Assembly (NCBI GenBank): GCA_002786785.1
Contig: PCUD01000070.1
Coordinates: 1 to 35,882, forward strand
Length of the DNA: 35,882 nt
Source: Ignavibacteriales bacterium CG18_big_fil_WC_8_21_14_2_50_31_20
GTDB taxonomy: Bacteria > Bacteroidota > Ignavibacteria > Ignavibacteriales > Melioribacteraceae
Direction: 5' to 3'
Below, in pieces: positions 1 through 7,248 of this stretch. The position numbers and the translations under genes are program-made. Under the pieces are notes generated by a model. It saw only the letters and a list, made by a program, of their open reading frames with translations. It searched no databases and had not been told where the DNA came from. Numbering within the stretch: the stretch's first letter is position 1; every line of letters starts with the position of its first letter.

Positions 1-25
1 AACGAATTAAATCTTTTTTAAACAT
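1..25 (-). CDS. Start of a gene cut by the window edge, probable ABC-2 type permease
   Basis: Only eight codons are visible (MFKKDLIR), beginning at an ATG 14 nt after the stop codon of the ABC ATPase. Sequence alone cannot identify it. The close spacing and the usual arrangement of ATPase followed by membrane subunit suggest the permease of the same exporter, and a short charged N-terminus before a first membrane helix is typical of such subunits. Seen: start codon and position. Inferred: function. Confidence 0.4.
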
Positions 26-39
26 CTGGAATATATTGC

Positions 40-960
40 TCAATCTCTAATCCTCCTGCCAGTAAGATGCAAAAATACATCTTCTAATGAAGCACTGCTT
101 ACCTCAATTAAATTTGATGACAATCCAATTTTTTCAAAATATGTGTAAAGCTGTGAATCTTTTTGAAATTCATTATTTGGAATTATTTCATATTTGAAAT
201 CAAAAACATTAACTACTGCAATCTCACATAACTTATCATAAAGACTTTCTGTTTCAGCCGTTTTAATTATTTTTATAGTTTTCTTTCTATCCAAAGTATT
301 TAGTAAATCTGTTAATGAACCAGACGCGACTATTTGTCCGTTATCAATTATTGCCAATTTGTTGCAAAGTCTTTCGGCTTCTTCCATGTAGTGAGTTGTG
401 TATATAATTGTTATTCCCTGCTTATTTAATTGCTGCAACATTTCAAATATCGCGTTTCTTGATTGAGGATCAACTCCAACAGTTGGTTCATCACAAAGCA
501 AAACTTCTGGATTTTGCAATATTGAAACCGCAAGGTTTAACCGTCGTTTCATGCCACCCGAAAATTCTTTTACAGCACTATTTTTTCTATCTAAAAGTTG
601 AACAAGTTCCAAAGCTTTATCAATGTTTGTACTTAATTCCTTTTTGGAAAGTTTGAAAAGAGAGCCAAATATTTTAAGATTTTGGTAAGCTGTTAATTCT
701 TGATAAAGTGCAATCTCTTGCGGAACGTAGCCTATTTTCCTTTTAATTTGCTTATCACCAAATTTCACTAATTTATTATTATATGTAATTGTTCCACTAT
801 CTGCTTTTAGAAAGCCAATTAAATGGTTCATTAATGTTGTTTTTCCAGCTCCATTTGGACCAAGAAGTCCAAAAAATTCTCCCGAATTAATTTCAAGCGA
901 AATGTTATTTAACGCAGTAATTTTGCCAAAATTTTTTGTTAAGTTCTCTATTTTTAACAT
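40..960 (-). CDS. ABC transporter ATP-binding protein (CcmA/DrrA/NodI type)
   Basis: This is the nucleotide-binding subunit that powers an ABC-2 type exporter at the inner membrane. Over 306 residues it has every expected motif: Walker A GPNGAGKT (34-41), Q-loop Gln81, signature SGG (134-136), Walker B LLCDEP with catalytic Glu158, and H-loop His190. About 75 residues follow the ATPase core, as is common for the drug/antibiotic-type exporter ATPases. The ATG at 960 is preceded by AGGA at short spacing. A second gene starts 14 nt after its stop, presumably the permease. The substrate cannot be told from the sequence: the family exports drugs, lipids, polysaccharides or haem. Family assignment is secure, substrate unknown. 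Confidence 0.93.
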   Translation of the reverse strand: MLKIENLTKNFGKITALNNISLEINSGEFFGLLGPNGAGKTTLMNHLIGFLKADSGTITYNNKLVKFGDKQIKRKIGYVPQEIALYQELTAYQNLKIFGSLFKLSKKELSTNIDKALELVQLLDRKNSAVKEFSGGMKRRLNLAVSILQNPEVLLCDEPTVGVDPQSRNAIFEMLQQLNKQGITIIYTTHYMEEAERLCNKLAIIDNGQIVASGSLTDLLNTLDRKKTIKIIKTAETESLYDKLCEIAVVNVFDFKYEIIPNNEFQKDSQLYTYFEKIGLSSNLIEVSSASLEDVFLHLTGRRIRD

Positions 961-1171
961 ATCTTCCTATTTGGTTTTATGTGCGATGCAAAATAAAACA
1001 ATGTTGTATATTTACCAAGTTGATAAAATTGTTTTCAAATTTGAATTTACTTATGCAAAAGACGTTACAAAATATATTTGGTTTCATGGAATTTTACTGC
1101 TGTTCAGGACAATTGAGGATGTCTCAAAATTAACAATATATTTAAATTTATCATTATTTTTAGACATCTTC

Positions 1172-1213
1172 ACACACCCCTTGATGCGGAAAAGCATCGC
1201 ATCTGGGGTGTGT
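1172..1213. repeat. Palindromic CACACCCC hairpin repeat
   Basis: ACACACCCC (1172-1180) pairs with GGGGTGTGT (1205-1213). Inside, GATGCG (1183-1188) pairs with CGCATC (1198-1203). A relative with the same order (ACACACCCC, then GATGCT/AGCATC) is found at 15411-15434 inside the outer miniature element, so this is a dispersed family and not a one-off terminator. Confidence 0.7.
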
Positions 1214-1288
1214 TCGCGTAATTTGAACAAATATTTACTGCCGTCCAGGAATGCTCCTCTACAATAAAACAATATTAATAAGTTATAA

Positions 1289-1324
1289 AAAACCGCCGAT
1301 GTTTCCAAAACATAGGAGGTTTAA
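1289..1324. repeat. CCTCC/AGG-type palindrome, terminator-like
   Basis: The stem is AAACC-g-CC-g-ATGTTT against AAACAT-a-GG-a-GGTTT, interrupted symmetrically, followed by a T-rich stretch. It is related in layout to the hairpins at 1714-1736, 7198-7232 and 24969-24993. Confidence 0.5.
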
Positions 1325-1403
1325 CTTTTTATTCCATCTTTCCTAAATATTCCAATCTCTTTTTCCATTATTCCATTTTTCCAACATTCCGATTGTTGAG
1401 TGA

Positions 1404-1432
1404 TTTCCATGCTATCGAGGAATACTCCCCTA
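1404..1432. repeat. Dispersed palindromic element TTTCCATGCTRTCGAGG, degenerate copy
   Basis: Shares TTTCCATGCT-TCGAGGAA with the copies at 1670-1708 and 2702-2742 but lacks the closing half of the palindrome, so it is probably a decayed or truncated copy. Confidence 0.6.
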
Positions 1433-1669
1433 AATATTTTTTTTTGTAAAAATAAATATTTATAAGTAAGTTGCTTTTCAAGAAATACTCTGAGTGGCAT
1501 TGTGGGAAGTTTGTTAATGGGTTTTATTTTAGCTGTGTTTCTCGGTGTTAAATTATTAAAAAATTTTTACATACAGTTTGTTAGGCGTAATTTATATGCA
1601 TAATAAAAATCTATCCATAAAAACAAAATCATTGTTTACTTCAAATAAAAATATAATTTATATAAAAAG

Positions 1670-1708
1670 TTTCCATGCTGTCGAGTACCGCTCCTCTACA
1701 GCAAAGCA
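1670..1708. repeat. Dispersed palindromic element, copy upstream of the Bro-N gene
   Basis: TTTCCATGCTGTCGAG is followed by a short loop and CTC...ACAGCAAAGCAA. GCTGT pairs with ACAGC and GAG with CTC. The element lies about 50 bases before the start codon at 1761 and is followed by a half copy of the CCTCC/AGG palindrome (1714-1736). Confidence 0.7.
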
Positions 1709-1760
1709 ATCTTAAAACTCCGAGGTTTTCAAAACAATTTAGGCTGGAGAAGTTAATTTT

Positions 1761-2594
1761 ATGAGTAACATAAAACTTTTTGAATCAGTAAAAATTCGTT
1801 CTCATTGGAGCGAAGAAGAACAGAAATGGTATTTCTCTGTTGCGGATGTTGTTGAGGCGTTAACTGATAGCAAAGATATTAAACAGTATGTAAAGAGACT
1901 ACGGCAACGAGATGAACAACTTAATTTCAACTGGGGTACAATTTGTACCCCCCTTGAAATGATTGCCGCCGATGGTAAAAAACGTAAAATTCAAGCAGCA
2001 AATGTTGAAGGATTGTTAAGGATTATTCAATCTGTTCCATCTCCCAAAGCAGAGCCATTTAAACGCTGGCTTGCAAAAGTTGGTTACGAACGGTTGGAAG
2101 AAATTGAAAATCCGGAACTTGCTTCTCAAAGAATAAGAGATATTTATAAAGCTAAAGGTTATAGCGATGCATGGATAGAAAAAAGATTACGAGGAATTGC
2201 AGTTAGAGATGAGTTAACCGATCAATGGCAGAAAAGAGGGATTAAAGAACAAATGGAATTTGCAATTCTTACTTCTGAAATTAGCAGAGCAACTTTTGGT
2301 TTATCTCCTTCAGAATATAAAGAATTAAAAAAACTGCCTGGTAAAGGAGAAAACCTTAGAGACCATATGAACGATCTTGAATTGATCTTTACTATGCTTG
2401 GTGAGGCGTCAACTACTGAAATAACAAAAACGATTGATGCAAAAGGTTTTGCTGAAAATAAAACCGTAGCAAAGAAAGGTGGCAAAATTGCCGGTGATGC
2501 ACGTGTTGCTCTCGAAAAACAAACAGGCAAAAAGATTGTTTCAAAAGAAAATTACATGCAGCTATCCGAAAAGAAAAAAAGAAATCTAAAATAA
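1761..2594 (+). CDS. BRO family (Bro-N) protein, DinD-like
   Basis: A 277-residue soluble protein. Residues about 5-115 match the Bro-N fold found in phage antirepressors and DNA-damage-inducible protein D. Recognisable stretches are FSVADVVEALT, VKRLRQRD, AANVEGLLRIIQ and the PSPKAEPFKRWLA segment. The C-terminal part (GENLRDHMNDLELIFTMLGE) is the extension usual in stand-alone bacterial and archaeal members. Bro-N proteins bind DNA, but the role of these chromosomal versions is unknown. The ATG is preceded by GGAG at about 11 nt. There are no other phage genes nearby. It sits alone in a repeat-rich island, flanked on both sides by the same palindromic element, which fits a mobile or hotspot location. 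Family assignment is firm, function open. Confidence 0.85.
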   Translation: MSNIKLFESVKIRSHWSEEEQKWYFSVADVVEALTDSKDIKQYVKRLRQRDEQLNFNWGTICTPLEMIAADGKKRKIQAANVEGLLRIIQSVPSPKAEPFKRWLAKVGYERLEEIENPELASQRIRDIYKAKGYSDAWIEKRLRGIAVRDELTDQWQKRGIKEQMEFAILTSEISRATFGLSPSEYKELKKLPGKGENLRDHMNDLELIFTMLGEASTTEITKTIDAKGFAENKTVAKKGGKIAGDARVALEKQTGKKIVSKENYMQLSEKKKRNLK

Positions 2595-2701
2595 ATAAGA
2601 GTGGAAAACAATGTGATGGCAAATTAAATAAAGTTCGGTAAAAAATAAAGGATGTTATACAACGTAGCATATAATAAACAAAAGTAAAAGAACATCACAG
2701 C

Positions 2702-2742
2702 TTTCCATGCTGTCGAGGAACGGTCCTAGACAGCAAAGCAAA
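2702..2742. repeat. Dispersed palindromic element, best-preserved copy
   Basis: TTTCCATGCTGTCGAGGAA, then CGG, then TCCTAGACAGCAAAGCAA. GCTGTC pairs with GACAGC and AGGA with TCCT, giving a hairpin. It lies between the Bro-N gene and the secreted protein gene at 2783. Confidence 0.75.
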
Positions 2743-2782
2743 TTAACTAATTAAATCAACCACCGTGATGGTGAAATAAAAA

Positions 2783-3484
2783 ATGGAGTTCGTCATTTCT
2801 AAAAAAGTATTTCTTATTTTGTTTCTCTTTGTGTCATATTCTCAAATATTTACTCAAAATGAAACTATTCGTAGTTTTACTACTGGAGTCTTTGAGGTTG
2901 TTAATCCTCAAAAAGCAATTATTGAACTTGGAATGAATACAGCAAAATATTCGACTCTTTATTTTAATTGGTTGTATTCTATCAATGATAATATCGCAAT
3001 AAACTTAGACATAAGACCAGAAGATGGTTTTGAAGATTATTACATGTTCTTATCCGCAAGCTTTAATTTAACAAATGATTTTGCAATAGGGCCATACATG
3101 ATTTTCAATTGGAGAAGGTTGGGATTGTTTGGTTCATATAGAGCAGATGCTTTTGATGTTAGTATTGAAACAAAGCTTGGAGGAGATTTTGATATTAATC
3201 CTCCTCCGCTACAAGCATCTAATTTTAAATATTTCTTAAGTCTATCAACGAAAAAACGAGTATCAGAAAACCTTCAACTCATTGCAGAAATATATTTCAA
3301 TAACAATACCCCAAATCATGATTATGTTTATATAAATGAGGCTTTATTATTCAGTATCGGTGCTCAATATGAATTGTTTAATTCACTTAGTATTAGAGGA
3401 ATGATGGGTTATAACCAATTAAACAACAGTATGAATGGAAACAGCTTTGATGGAGTGGTTGGTATAAGCTATGTTTTTGAATAG
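2783..3484 (+). CDS. Secreted protein, probable outer-membrane beta-barrel
   Basis: A 233-residue protein with an N-terminal signal peptide (KKVFLILFLFVSYSQIFTQ, cleavage likely before Gln-Asn). The mature part is built of short alternating hydrophobic/aromatic strands such as YFNWLYSINDNIAINLDIRP, and it ends VVGISYVFE, close to the aromatic C-terminus of many porin-like barrels. I recognise no named family. It has no close same-strand partner: the Bro-N gene ends about 190 bases upstream, with repeats between. Localisation to the outer membrane is inferred from the signal peptide and strand pattern; transport, adhesion or a structural role cannot be told apart. Confidence 0.65.
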   Translation: MEFVISKKVFLILFLFVSYSQIFTQNETIRSFTTGVFEVVNPQKAIIELGMNTAKYSTLYFNWLYSINDNIAINLDIRPEDGFEDYYMFLSASFNLTNDFAIGPYMIFNWRRLGLFGSYRADAFDVSIETKLGGDFDINPPPLQASNFKYFLSLSTKKRVSENLQLIAEIYFNNNTPNHDYVYINEALLFSIGAQYELFNSLSIRGMMGYNQLNNSMNGNSFDGVVGISYVFE

Positions 3485-3525
3485 CGTAAATGGTGGTAGT
3501 ATTTTCCATACTGTCAAGGAATAGT

Positions 3526-3605
3526 GAGGTTGTCTCAAAACAGTCATTCTGTCCAGAAAGCTTTAGGGACAGCATGACAATTATTGAGTTATGAGACAGC
3601 CTCAC
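3526..3605. repeat. Long imperfect hairpin element
   Basis: GTGAGGTTGTCTCA (3526-3539) pairs with TGAGACAGCCTCAC (3592-3605) with one mismatch. Nested within, GTCATTCTGTCC pairs with GGGACAGCATGAC. The left arm resembles TGAGGATGTCTCAAAA at about 1114-1129, so the arm recurs in the same island. Confidence 0.7.
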
Positions 3606-3836
3606 CACTTCGCGGCAGAAAAGACAATAAACAGACTTGTTTAACAGTCAAGGCAAGAAAAAGTAAAAGATGGAGCTTCAGGCAAATGTCCAAAGCAAGA
3701 AAAAGTAAAAAGTGAAGCCTCGGGAAAATGCCCAAAGCAAGAAAAAGCAAAAGGTGAGCCTTCGGGCAAATGCCCAAAGCAAGAAAAAGTAAAAGGTGGC
3801 CAAATTCCCGCAATCTCGAAACAAAATGCAATGTAA
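3591..3836 (+). pseudogene. Broken reading frame with 14-residue tandem repeats (SGKCPK repeats)
   Basis: Reading from ATG 3591 gives 17 codons, a TAA at 3642-3644, then an open frame to TAA 3834-3836. After the stop, three full 42-bp units (from 3654, 3696, 3738) and a partial fourth (3780) encode QEKVKxxxSGKCPKQ-like 14-residue repeats. Between units the Ser, Gly and Cys codons of SGKCPK differ only at third positions (TCA/TCG, GGC/GGA, TGT/TGC), as expected if this frame was once under selection as protein. No start codon follows the TAA in this frame. I recognise no family for the repeat. Alternatives are a non-coding tandem repeat, or the complementary 80-codon frame (LLLFLAL repeats), which looks like a shadow. 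Confidence 0.45.
3654..3795. repeat. 42-bp tandem repeat, 3.4 copies
   Basis: Units start at 3654, 3696, 3738 and 3780, each beginning CAAGAAAAAG. Each full unit contains or nearly contains a small hairpin, GGGCAAATGCCC. A 42-bp period keeps the reading frame. Confidence 0.85.
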
Positions 3837-3880
3837 TTTATGTAATGTTGCTATTGAAAAACAGATTGCGGGAATTTTTT
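3802..3880 (+). terminator. 15-bp inverted repeat with T-run, possible terminator or element end
   Basis: AAATTCCCGCAATCT (3802-3816) is perfectly complementary to AGATTGCGGGAATTT (3863-3877), followed by more Ts. The 46-nt loop is long for an intrinsic terminator, so it may instead be the boundary of a small element. It begins inside the last codons of the repeat reading frame. Confidence 0.45.
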
Positions 3881-3917
3881 TGTGTGTGTTTAATTCATCC
3901 GTTTGGCAATGTTTTTG

Positions 3918-3973
3918 CTTTTGTCTTGTGTCTTTAGTCTTTTGTCTTTTGTCTTGCATCTTTTATCTTGTAC
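3918..3973. repeat. Heptanucleotide tandem array (CTTTTGT)n
   Basis: Eight consecutive 7-mers: CTTTTGT, CTTGTGT, CTTTAGT, CTTTTGT, CTTTTGT, CTTGCAT, CTTTTAT, CTTGTAC. Each starts with CTT, so the phase is strict while the last four bases drift. Confidence 0.8.
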
Positions 3974-4147
3974 CTTATTTTTTCAATTAAGAATAATTTC
4001 TTTTGCCTTGTTTAATAGCTTCTTTTGTGTTTATTTTTATTCAGCAAATTAGGATGTTTGTTTTGGAAGTATTTTTTGTAACCCTTTTATAATAAATAAC
4101 TTACATCTTTTTCAAATTAAAAATAAGCTTTTGGTAAACTCTATCTA

Positions 4148-6751
4148 ATGCATAAAATTTTACAAGAAACATTTGGATATTCTGAATTTCGTCCAGGACA
4201 GGAAGAAATTATTCAATCAATTATTGATGGAAATAATGTTCTTGCTTTACTTCCAACTGGCGGTGGAAAGTCACTTTGCTATCAAATTCCAGCACTTTTA
4301 GGAGAAACTTTTTCAATTGTAATTTCGCCACTTATCGCTTTGATGAAAGATCAAGTTGATAATTTGAACAAAAATGGAATAATTGCCGCTTATATTAATA
4401 GCACAATGCAATTTTACGAGATAGAAAAAGTTTTAAGCGAAATAAAATCCAATAAAATAAAACTCCTTTATGTATCACCCGAAAGGCTTGAAAATCGAGC
4501 TTTTGCTGAGCAAATTAAGTTCTTAAGTCCTAAATACATTTTTGTGGATGAGGCACATTGCATTAGCGAATGGGGACATAATTTTAGACCAAGTTACCGC
4601 AAAATTACCGAATTTACCGAAAGCATTGGAAATAGTAACATTTCAGCTTTTACCGCAACTGCAATTCCAGAAGTAAGACGCGATATAATTGAGCATTTCA
4701 ATTTTAATAATCCACGAGTTTTTATTAAAGGATTTGAGCGTGATAATTTAAAACTGAATGTGTTACGCACCAATCAGAAAAAAGAGAAAGTGCTTGAACT
4801 TGTATCAAAAAACCGCTTGCCTGCAGTTATTTATACTTCTACTCGAAAATCGGCTGAAGAACTTTCAGAATACTTAAACTTTAATAATCAAAACGCGGCA
4901 TTTTATCACGCGGGATTGCAGCCAGAGCAACGGCGAATGATTCAAGATGATTTTATGAGCGACCGTGTTAAAATTATCTGCGCAACCAATGCTTTTGGAA
5001 TGGGCGTTGATAAATCGGATATTCGTTTGTTAATCCATTACAATATTCCCGCTTCCATCGAAAATTATTATCAAGAAATTGGACGAGCTGGTCGCGATGG
5101 AAAAACCGCAAAAATCTTTTTGCTTTACGAGGATAGGGATTATCACATTCAAGATTATTTTATAAATAACAGTTACCCAACTTTGGACGAAATTAAAACT
5201 GTTTACAATTCCATTTTAAATGCCGCAAAAATTGCTGTTGGAAGTGAGTTTATTAAACGTATTTTAATTGATAATCAAATTATTCAATTACTTGCAAACA
5301 ACAAGATAAACCAAACAAAATTAAACTCGGCACTTAAAGTATTGGATAACAATAAGTTAATCGATTTTTCATCCGATAAAATAAATTTTTCGTTTATTAA
5401 AATTCTGTTTGAAAGCGAGCAGCTTAAAACATTTTTACAAAAGTTTGCACAGGATTTGAACAGGGAAATTCTTCTGTTTTTATTAAGGGAGTTTAGCAAT
5501 TCAATTTTTACTGATAAAAAAAAGATTGATATTAATTATCTGGCAAATAAACTTTCTGCCCCAATAAATGAAATTATTGAATCGCTCACTAAATTATCTA
5601 ATTCTGGAATAATTGAATTTACAATTCCATCAAATAAACCTTCAATTAAGTTAATTGGTGGTAGAATTTCACCCGATAATCTAAGAATTAATGTAGAACA
5701 TCATTTTGCGTTAAGAGATAATGCAAAATTAAAATTGGATTTAATGCGCAGTTTTGCTTTTACAAATGATTGTCGTTTTAAACTAATATTAAATTATTTT
5801 GGTGAAGAAGTTACAAATTACAATTGTGGTAAATGTGACAATTGTCGCTCGGAAGATTACCAAAACAAGCCCCAACTTGAGTATCTTGAGGAAATAGTAA
5901 TTGATACAATTCATAAAGCAACTGGAAGAATTAGGCAAAATGATTTAATAAAAATTCTTACAGGCAATGATAAACACGGCAATCTTAGAAATAATCCAAA
6001 TTTTGGAGTTTGTAAACATTTTAAAAAAGATGAACTTTTGGATATAATTGATTCACTAATAACAAAAAATTTAATCAAAAAGTTCGATTCTCAAATAGCT
6101 ATAACTGATTTAGGTAAAGATATTTTTGCTCTTCCAGAAGAAATTATTGTGGATAATAATACTACTTCTGAAAGCACTTACAATTTGCAATTAGTTCTAT
6201 TAAATAAATTGAAGGAATTGCGTAAAAGAATAGCAAAAAAGTTTTCGCAGCCTGAACAAATAATTTGCAACGATAATTTATTGAGAGGAATTGCAAAAGA
6301 TTTGCCAACTTCACCAAGTCAATTACTTGCAATTAATGGATTTACACAATGGATGTTTAACAAAATTGGCGAAGATATTCTGGAAACTATTTTAGATTTC
6401 AAAATTGAGAATAGAAAATTATTAGAAAAAGTTAGTGAATCCAAAGTAGAAACTGAAATTAAACTACCAGAAAATCTTGAAAAAACATATAAATTGCTTC
6501 AAGATAAATATTCATTGGAAGATATTGCTTCATTAAGCAAATTGCCCGAAGCGGTTATTTCCATGCAGATAGAATCGCTATTTGATTATTTCCCGAAATT
6601 AGAAATTAGCTCAATTATGAAAAAACACGAAATTGAATTGATAGAAAAAGAGATTAAAAAAGGCATTGAAGAGATTAAAGAATTAAAGGAAATTCTCCCC
6701 TCTTTTATTTCTTATGGTAAAATTAGAATTATGTTAGCAAAAAACAAATAA
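4148..6751 (+). CDS. recQ: ATP-dependent DNA helicase RecQ
   Basis: A 3'-5' DNA helicase for replication-fork repair and recombination. Over 867 residues: helicase motif 0 (FRPGQEEII, 14-22), Walker A TGGGKS (37-42), DEAH box (134-137) with the RecQ-specific aromatic loop HCISEWGHNFRPSY, SAFTATA, the second RecA-like domain with YHAGL and GMGVDKSDIR, and QEIGRAGRDG. The RecQ zinc site is complete (Cys542, Cys560, Cys563, Cys566), followed by winged-helix RQC, an HRDC domain at about 676-755, and a further roughly 100 residues resembling the helix-turn-helix tail of longer RecQ proteins. The length exceeds E. coli RecQ (about 610) because of this tail. The start is the only ATG before motif 0. 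Convergent with the next gene, with palindromes between them. Confidence 0.95.
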   Translation: MHKILQETFGYSEFRPGQEEIIQSIIDGNNVLALLPTGGGKSLCYQIPALLGETFSIVISPLIALMKDQVDNLNKNGIIAAYINSTMQFYEIEKVLSEIKSNKIKLLYVSPERLENRAFAEQIKFLSPKYIFVDEAHCISEWGHNFRPSYRKITEFTESIGNSNISAFTATAIPEVRRDIIEHFNFNNPRVFIKGFERDNLKLNVLRTNQKKEKVLELVSKNRLPAVIYTSTRKSAEELSEYLNFNNQNAAFYHAGLQPEQRRMIQDDFMSDRVKIICATNAFGMGVDKSDIRLLIHYNIPASIENYYQEIGRAGRDGKTAKIFLLYEDRDYHIQDYFINNSYPTLDEIKTVYNSILNAAKIAVGSEFIKRILIDNQIIQLLANNKINQTKLNSALKVLDNNKLIDFSSDKINFSFIKILFESEQLKTFLQKFAQDLNREILLFLLREFSNSIFTDKKKIDINYLANKLSAPINEIIESLTKLSNSGIIEFTIPSNKPSIKLIGGRISPDNLRINVEHHFALRDNAKLKLDLMRSFAFTNDCRFKLILNYFGEEVTNYNCGKCDNCRSEDYQNKPQLEYLEEIVIDTIHKATGRIRQNDLIKILTGNDKHGNLRNNPNFGVCKHFKKDELLDIIDSLITKNLIKKFDSQIAITDLGKDIFALPEEIIVDNNTTSESTYNLQLVLLNKLKELRKRIAKKFSQPEQIICNDNLLRGIAKDLPTSPSQLLAINGFTQWMFNKIGEDILETILDFKIENRKLLEKVSESKVETEIKLPENLEKTYKLLQDKYSLEDIASLSKLPEAVISMQIESLFDYFPKLEISSIMKKHEIELIEKEIKKGIEEIKELKEILPSFISYGKIRIMLAKNK

Positions 6752-6765
6752 ATCTATAAATTTTT

Positions 6766-6860
6766 GTAGCACAGATTAGCAATCTGTGTTTTTCAAGTCA
6801 GCCACAAATTAACATTCTGTGTTTTTAAAAGGTCGTCACAGATTACTAATCTGTACTACG
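6766..6860. repeat. Three GTAGCACAGATT palindromes between convergent genes
   Basis: CACAGATTagcAATCTGTG (6770-6788) followed by TTTTT is a good bidirectional terminator after recQ. A degenerate copy (about 6802-6826, ending CTGTGTTTTT) and an inverted copy CACAGATTACTAATCTGTAC (6837-6856) follow. The first and last copies carry GTAG and CTAC on their outer sides, so the array is roughly symmetrical. Confidence 0.7.
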
Positions 6861-6876
6861 TTAATTTGTGTAAAAA

Positions 6877-7179
6877 TTATTTTCTTTTTTCTTGTGATTT
6901 AAGAGTATCTAAATAATTTTCAGCTATTGCAAAAAACTCATCCCAAGTAGCTTCATCATATTTATAATTTTCAAGAGCAGTCAAATACATTTTTTCATCT
7001 AAATTATAATCTTTATAAATTTTATTAGTCACAATTTTCATCGAATCTGCATTCGATTTAAACTCCTCCTCAGCAACAAGAATATTTACATAAACATGAG
7101 CTATATCATCCATAGATGGAGAACCATTAAAGTTACAACTAAAAACTAGTATTAATAAAACTAAGGAATATTTTTTCAT
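6877..7179 (-). CDS. Small lipoprotein (possibly DUF4296-like)
   Basis: About 100 residues with a lipoprotein signal peptide: a basic N-terminus, a hydrophobic stretch and the lipobox LVFSC. I start at the ATG at 7179; an in-frame TTG lies two codons upstream. The mature protein is acidic and helical, with a Tyr-rich C-terminal half (YLTALENYKYDEATWDEFF) resembling DUF4296 lipoproteins of Bacteroidota, which have no known biochemical function. It lies downstream of the rhomboid gene on the same strand, separated by a hairpin. Lipoprotein: confident. DUF4296: tentative. Confidence 0.65.
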   Translation of the reverse strand: MKKYSLVLLILVFSCNFNGSPSMDDIAHVYVNILVAEEEFKSNADSMKIVTNKIYKDYNLDEKMYLTALENYKYDEATWDEFFAIAENYLDTLKSQEKRK

Positions 7180-7197
7180 TTTCAACTTTATGTATTT

Positions 7198-7232
7198 AAA
7201 CCTCCAAGGTTTTAAAAACTTTGAAGGTTTTA
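7198..7232 (-). terminator. Hairpin terminator after the rhomboid gene (CCTCC/AGG family)
   Basis: AAACCTCCAAGGTTTT pairs imperfectly with AAAACTTTGAAGGTTTT, A/T runs on both sides. It lies 17 bases downstream of the rhomboid stop codon and just upstream of the small lipoprotein start. Same palindrome family as 1289-1324 and 24969-24993. Confidence 0.65.
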
Positions 7233-7248
7233 CTTCCTAATTAAAGAA

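Larger units (their letters stand above)
961..1760. other. Gene-free, repeat-rich stretch
   Basis: No convincing gene in 800 bases. It holds several dispersed palindromes: a CACACCCC hairpin (1172-1213), a CCTCC/AGG-type hairpin (1289-1324), and four copies or fragments of the TTTCCATGCTGTCGAGG element (about 1094-1126, 1237-1264, 1404-1432, 1670-1708). A short hydrophobic open frame at 1466-1603 was considered and rejected. The promoter of the Bro-N gene must lie at the right end. Confidence 0.6.
3485..4147. other. Stretch between genes filled with repeats and a broken reading frame
   Basis: From left to right: a degenerate TTTCCAT element (3503-3525), a long hairpin (3526-3605), a relic reading frame of 42-bp repeats (3591-3836), a 15-bp inverted repeat with T-run (3802-3880), a heptanucleotide array (3918-3973) and an AT-rich leader before recQ. 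No intact gene was seen. Confidence 0.6.

Noticed and set aside
902-1267. 121-codon plus-strand frame
   Set aside because: It overlaps the start of the ABC ATPase and crosses repeat hairpins; no recognisable protein features.
1580-1586. GTTAGGC, a possible integron attC core site next to the Bro-N gene
   Set aside because: No matching RYYYAAC partner was found within the distance expected on either side, and no integrase is present.
1466-1603. Short hydrophobic open frame (about 45 codons, LLMGFILAVFLGV)
   Set aside because: No good start codon or ribosome site; AT-rich DNA gives such hydrophobic frames by chance.
1761-2594. Prophage remnant signalled by the Bro-N gene
   Set aside because: No other phage genes (integrase, capsid, terminase) nearby; Bro-N genes are often found alone in chromosomes.
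3654-3795. CRISPR-like array
   Set aside because: The 42-bp units follow each other directly without spacers and no cas gene is near.
3589-3831. Minus-strand 80-codon frame with LLLFLAL repeats
   Set aside because: It is the complement of the 42-bp repeats. The pattern of third-position changes supports the plus-strand frame.
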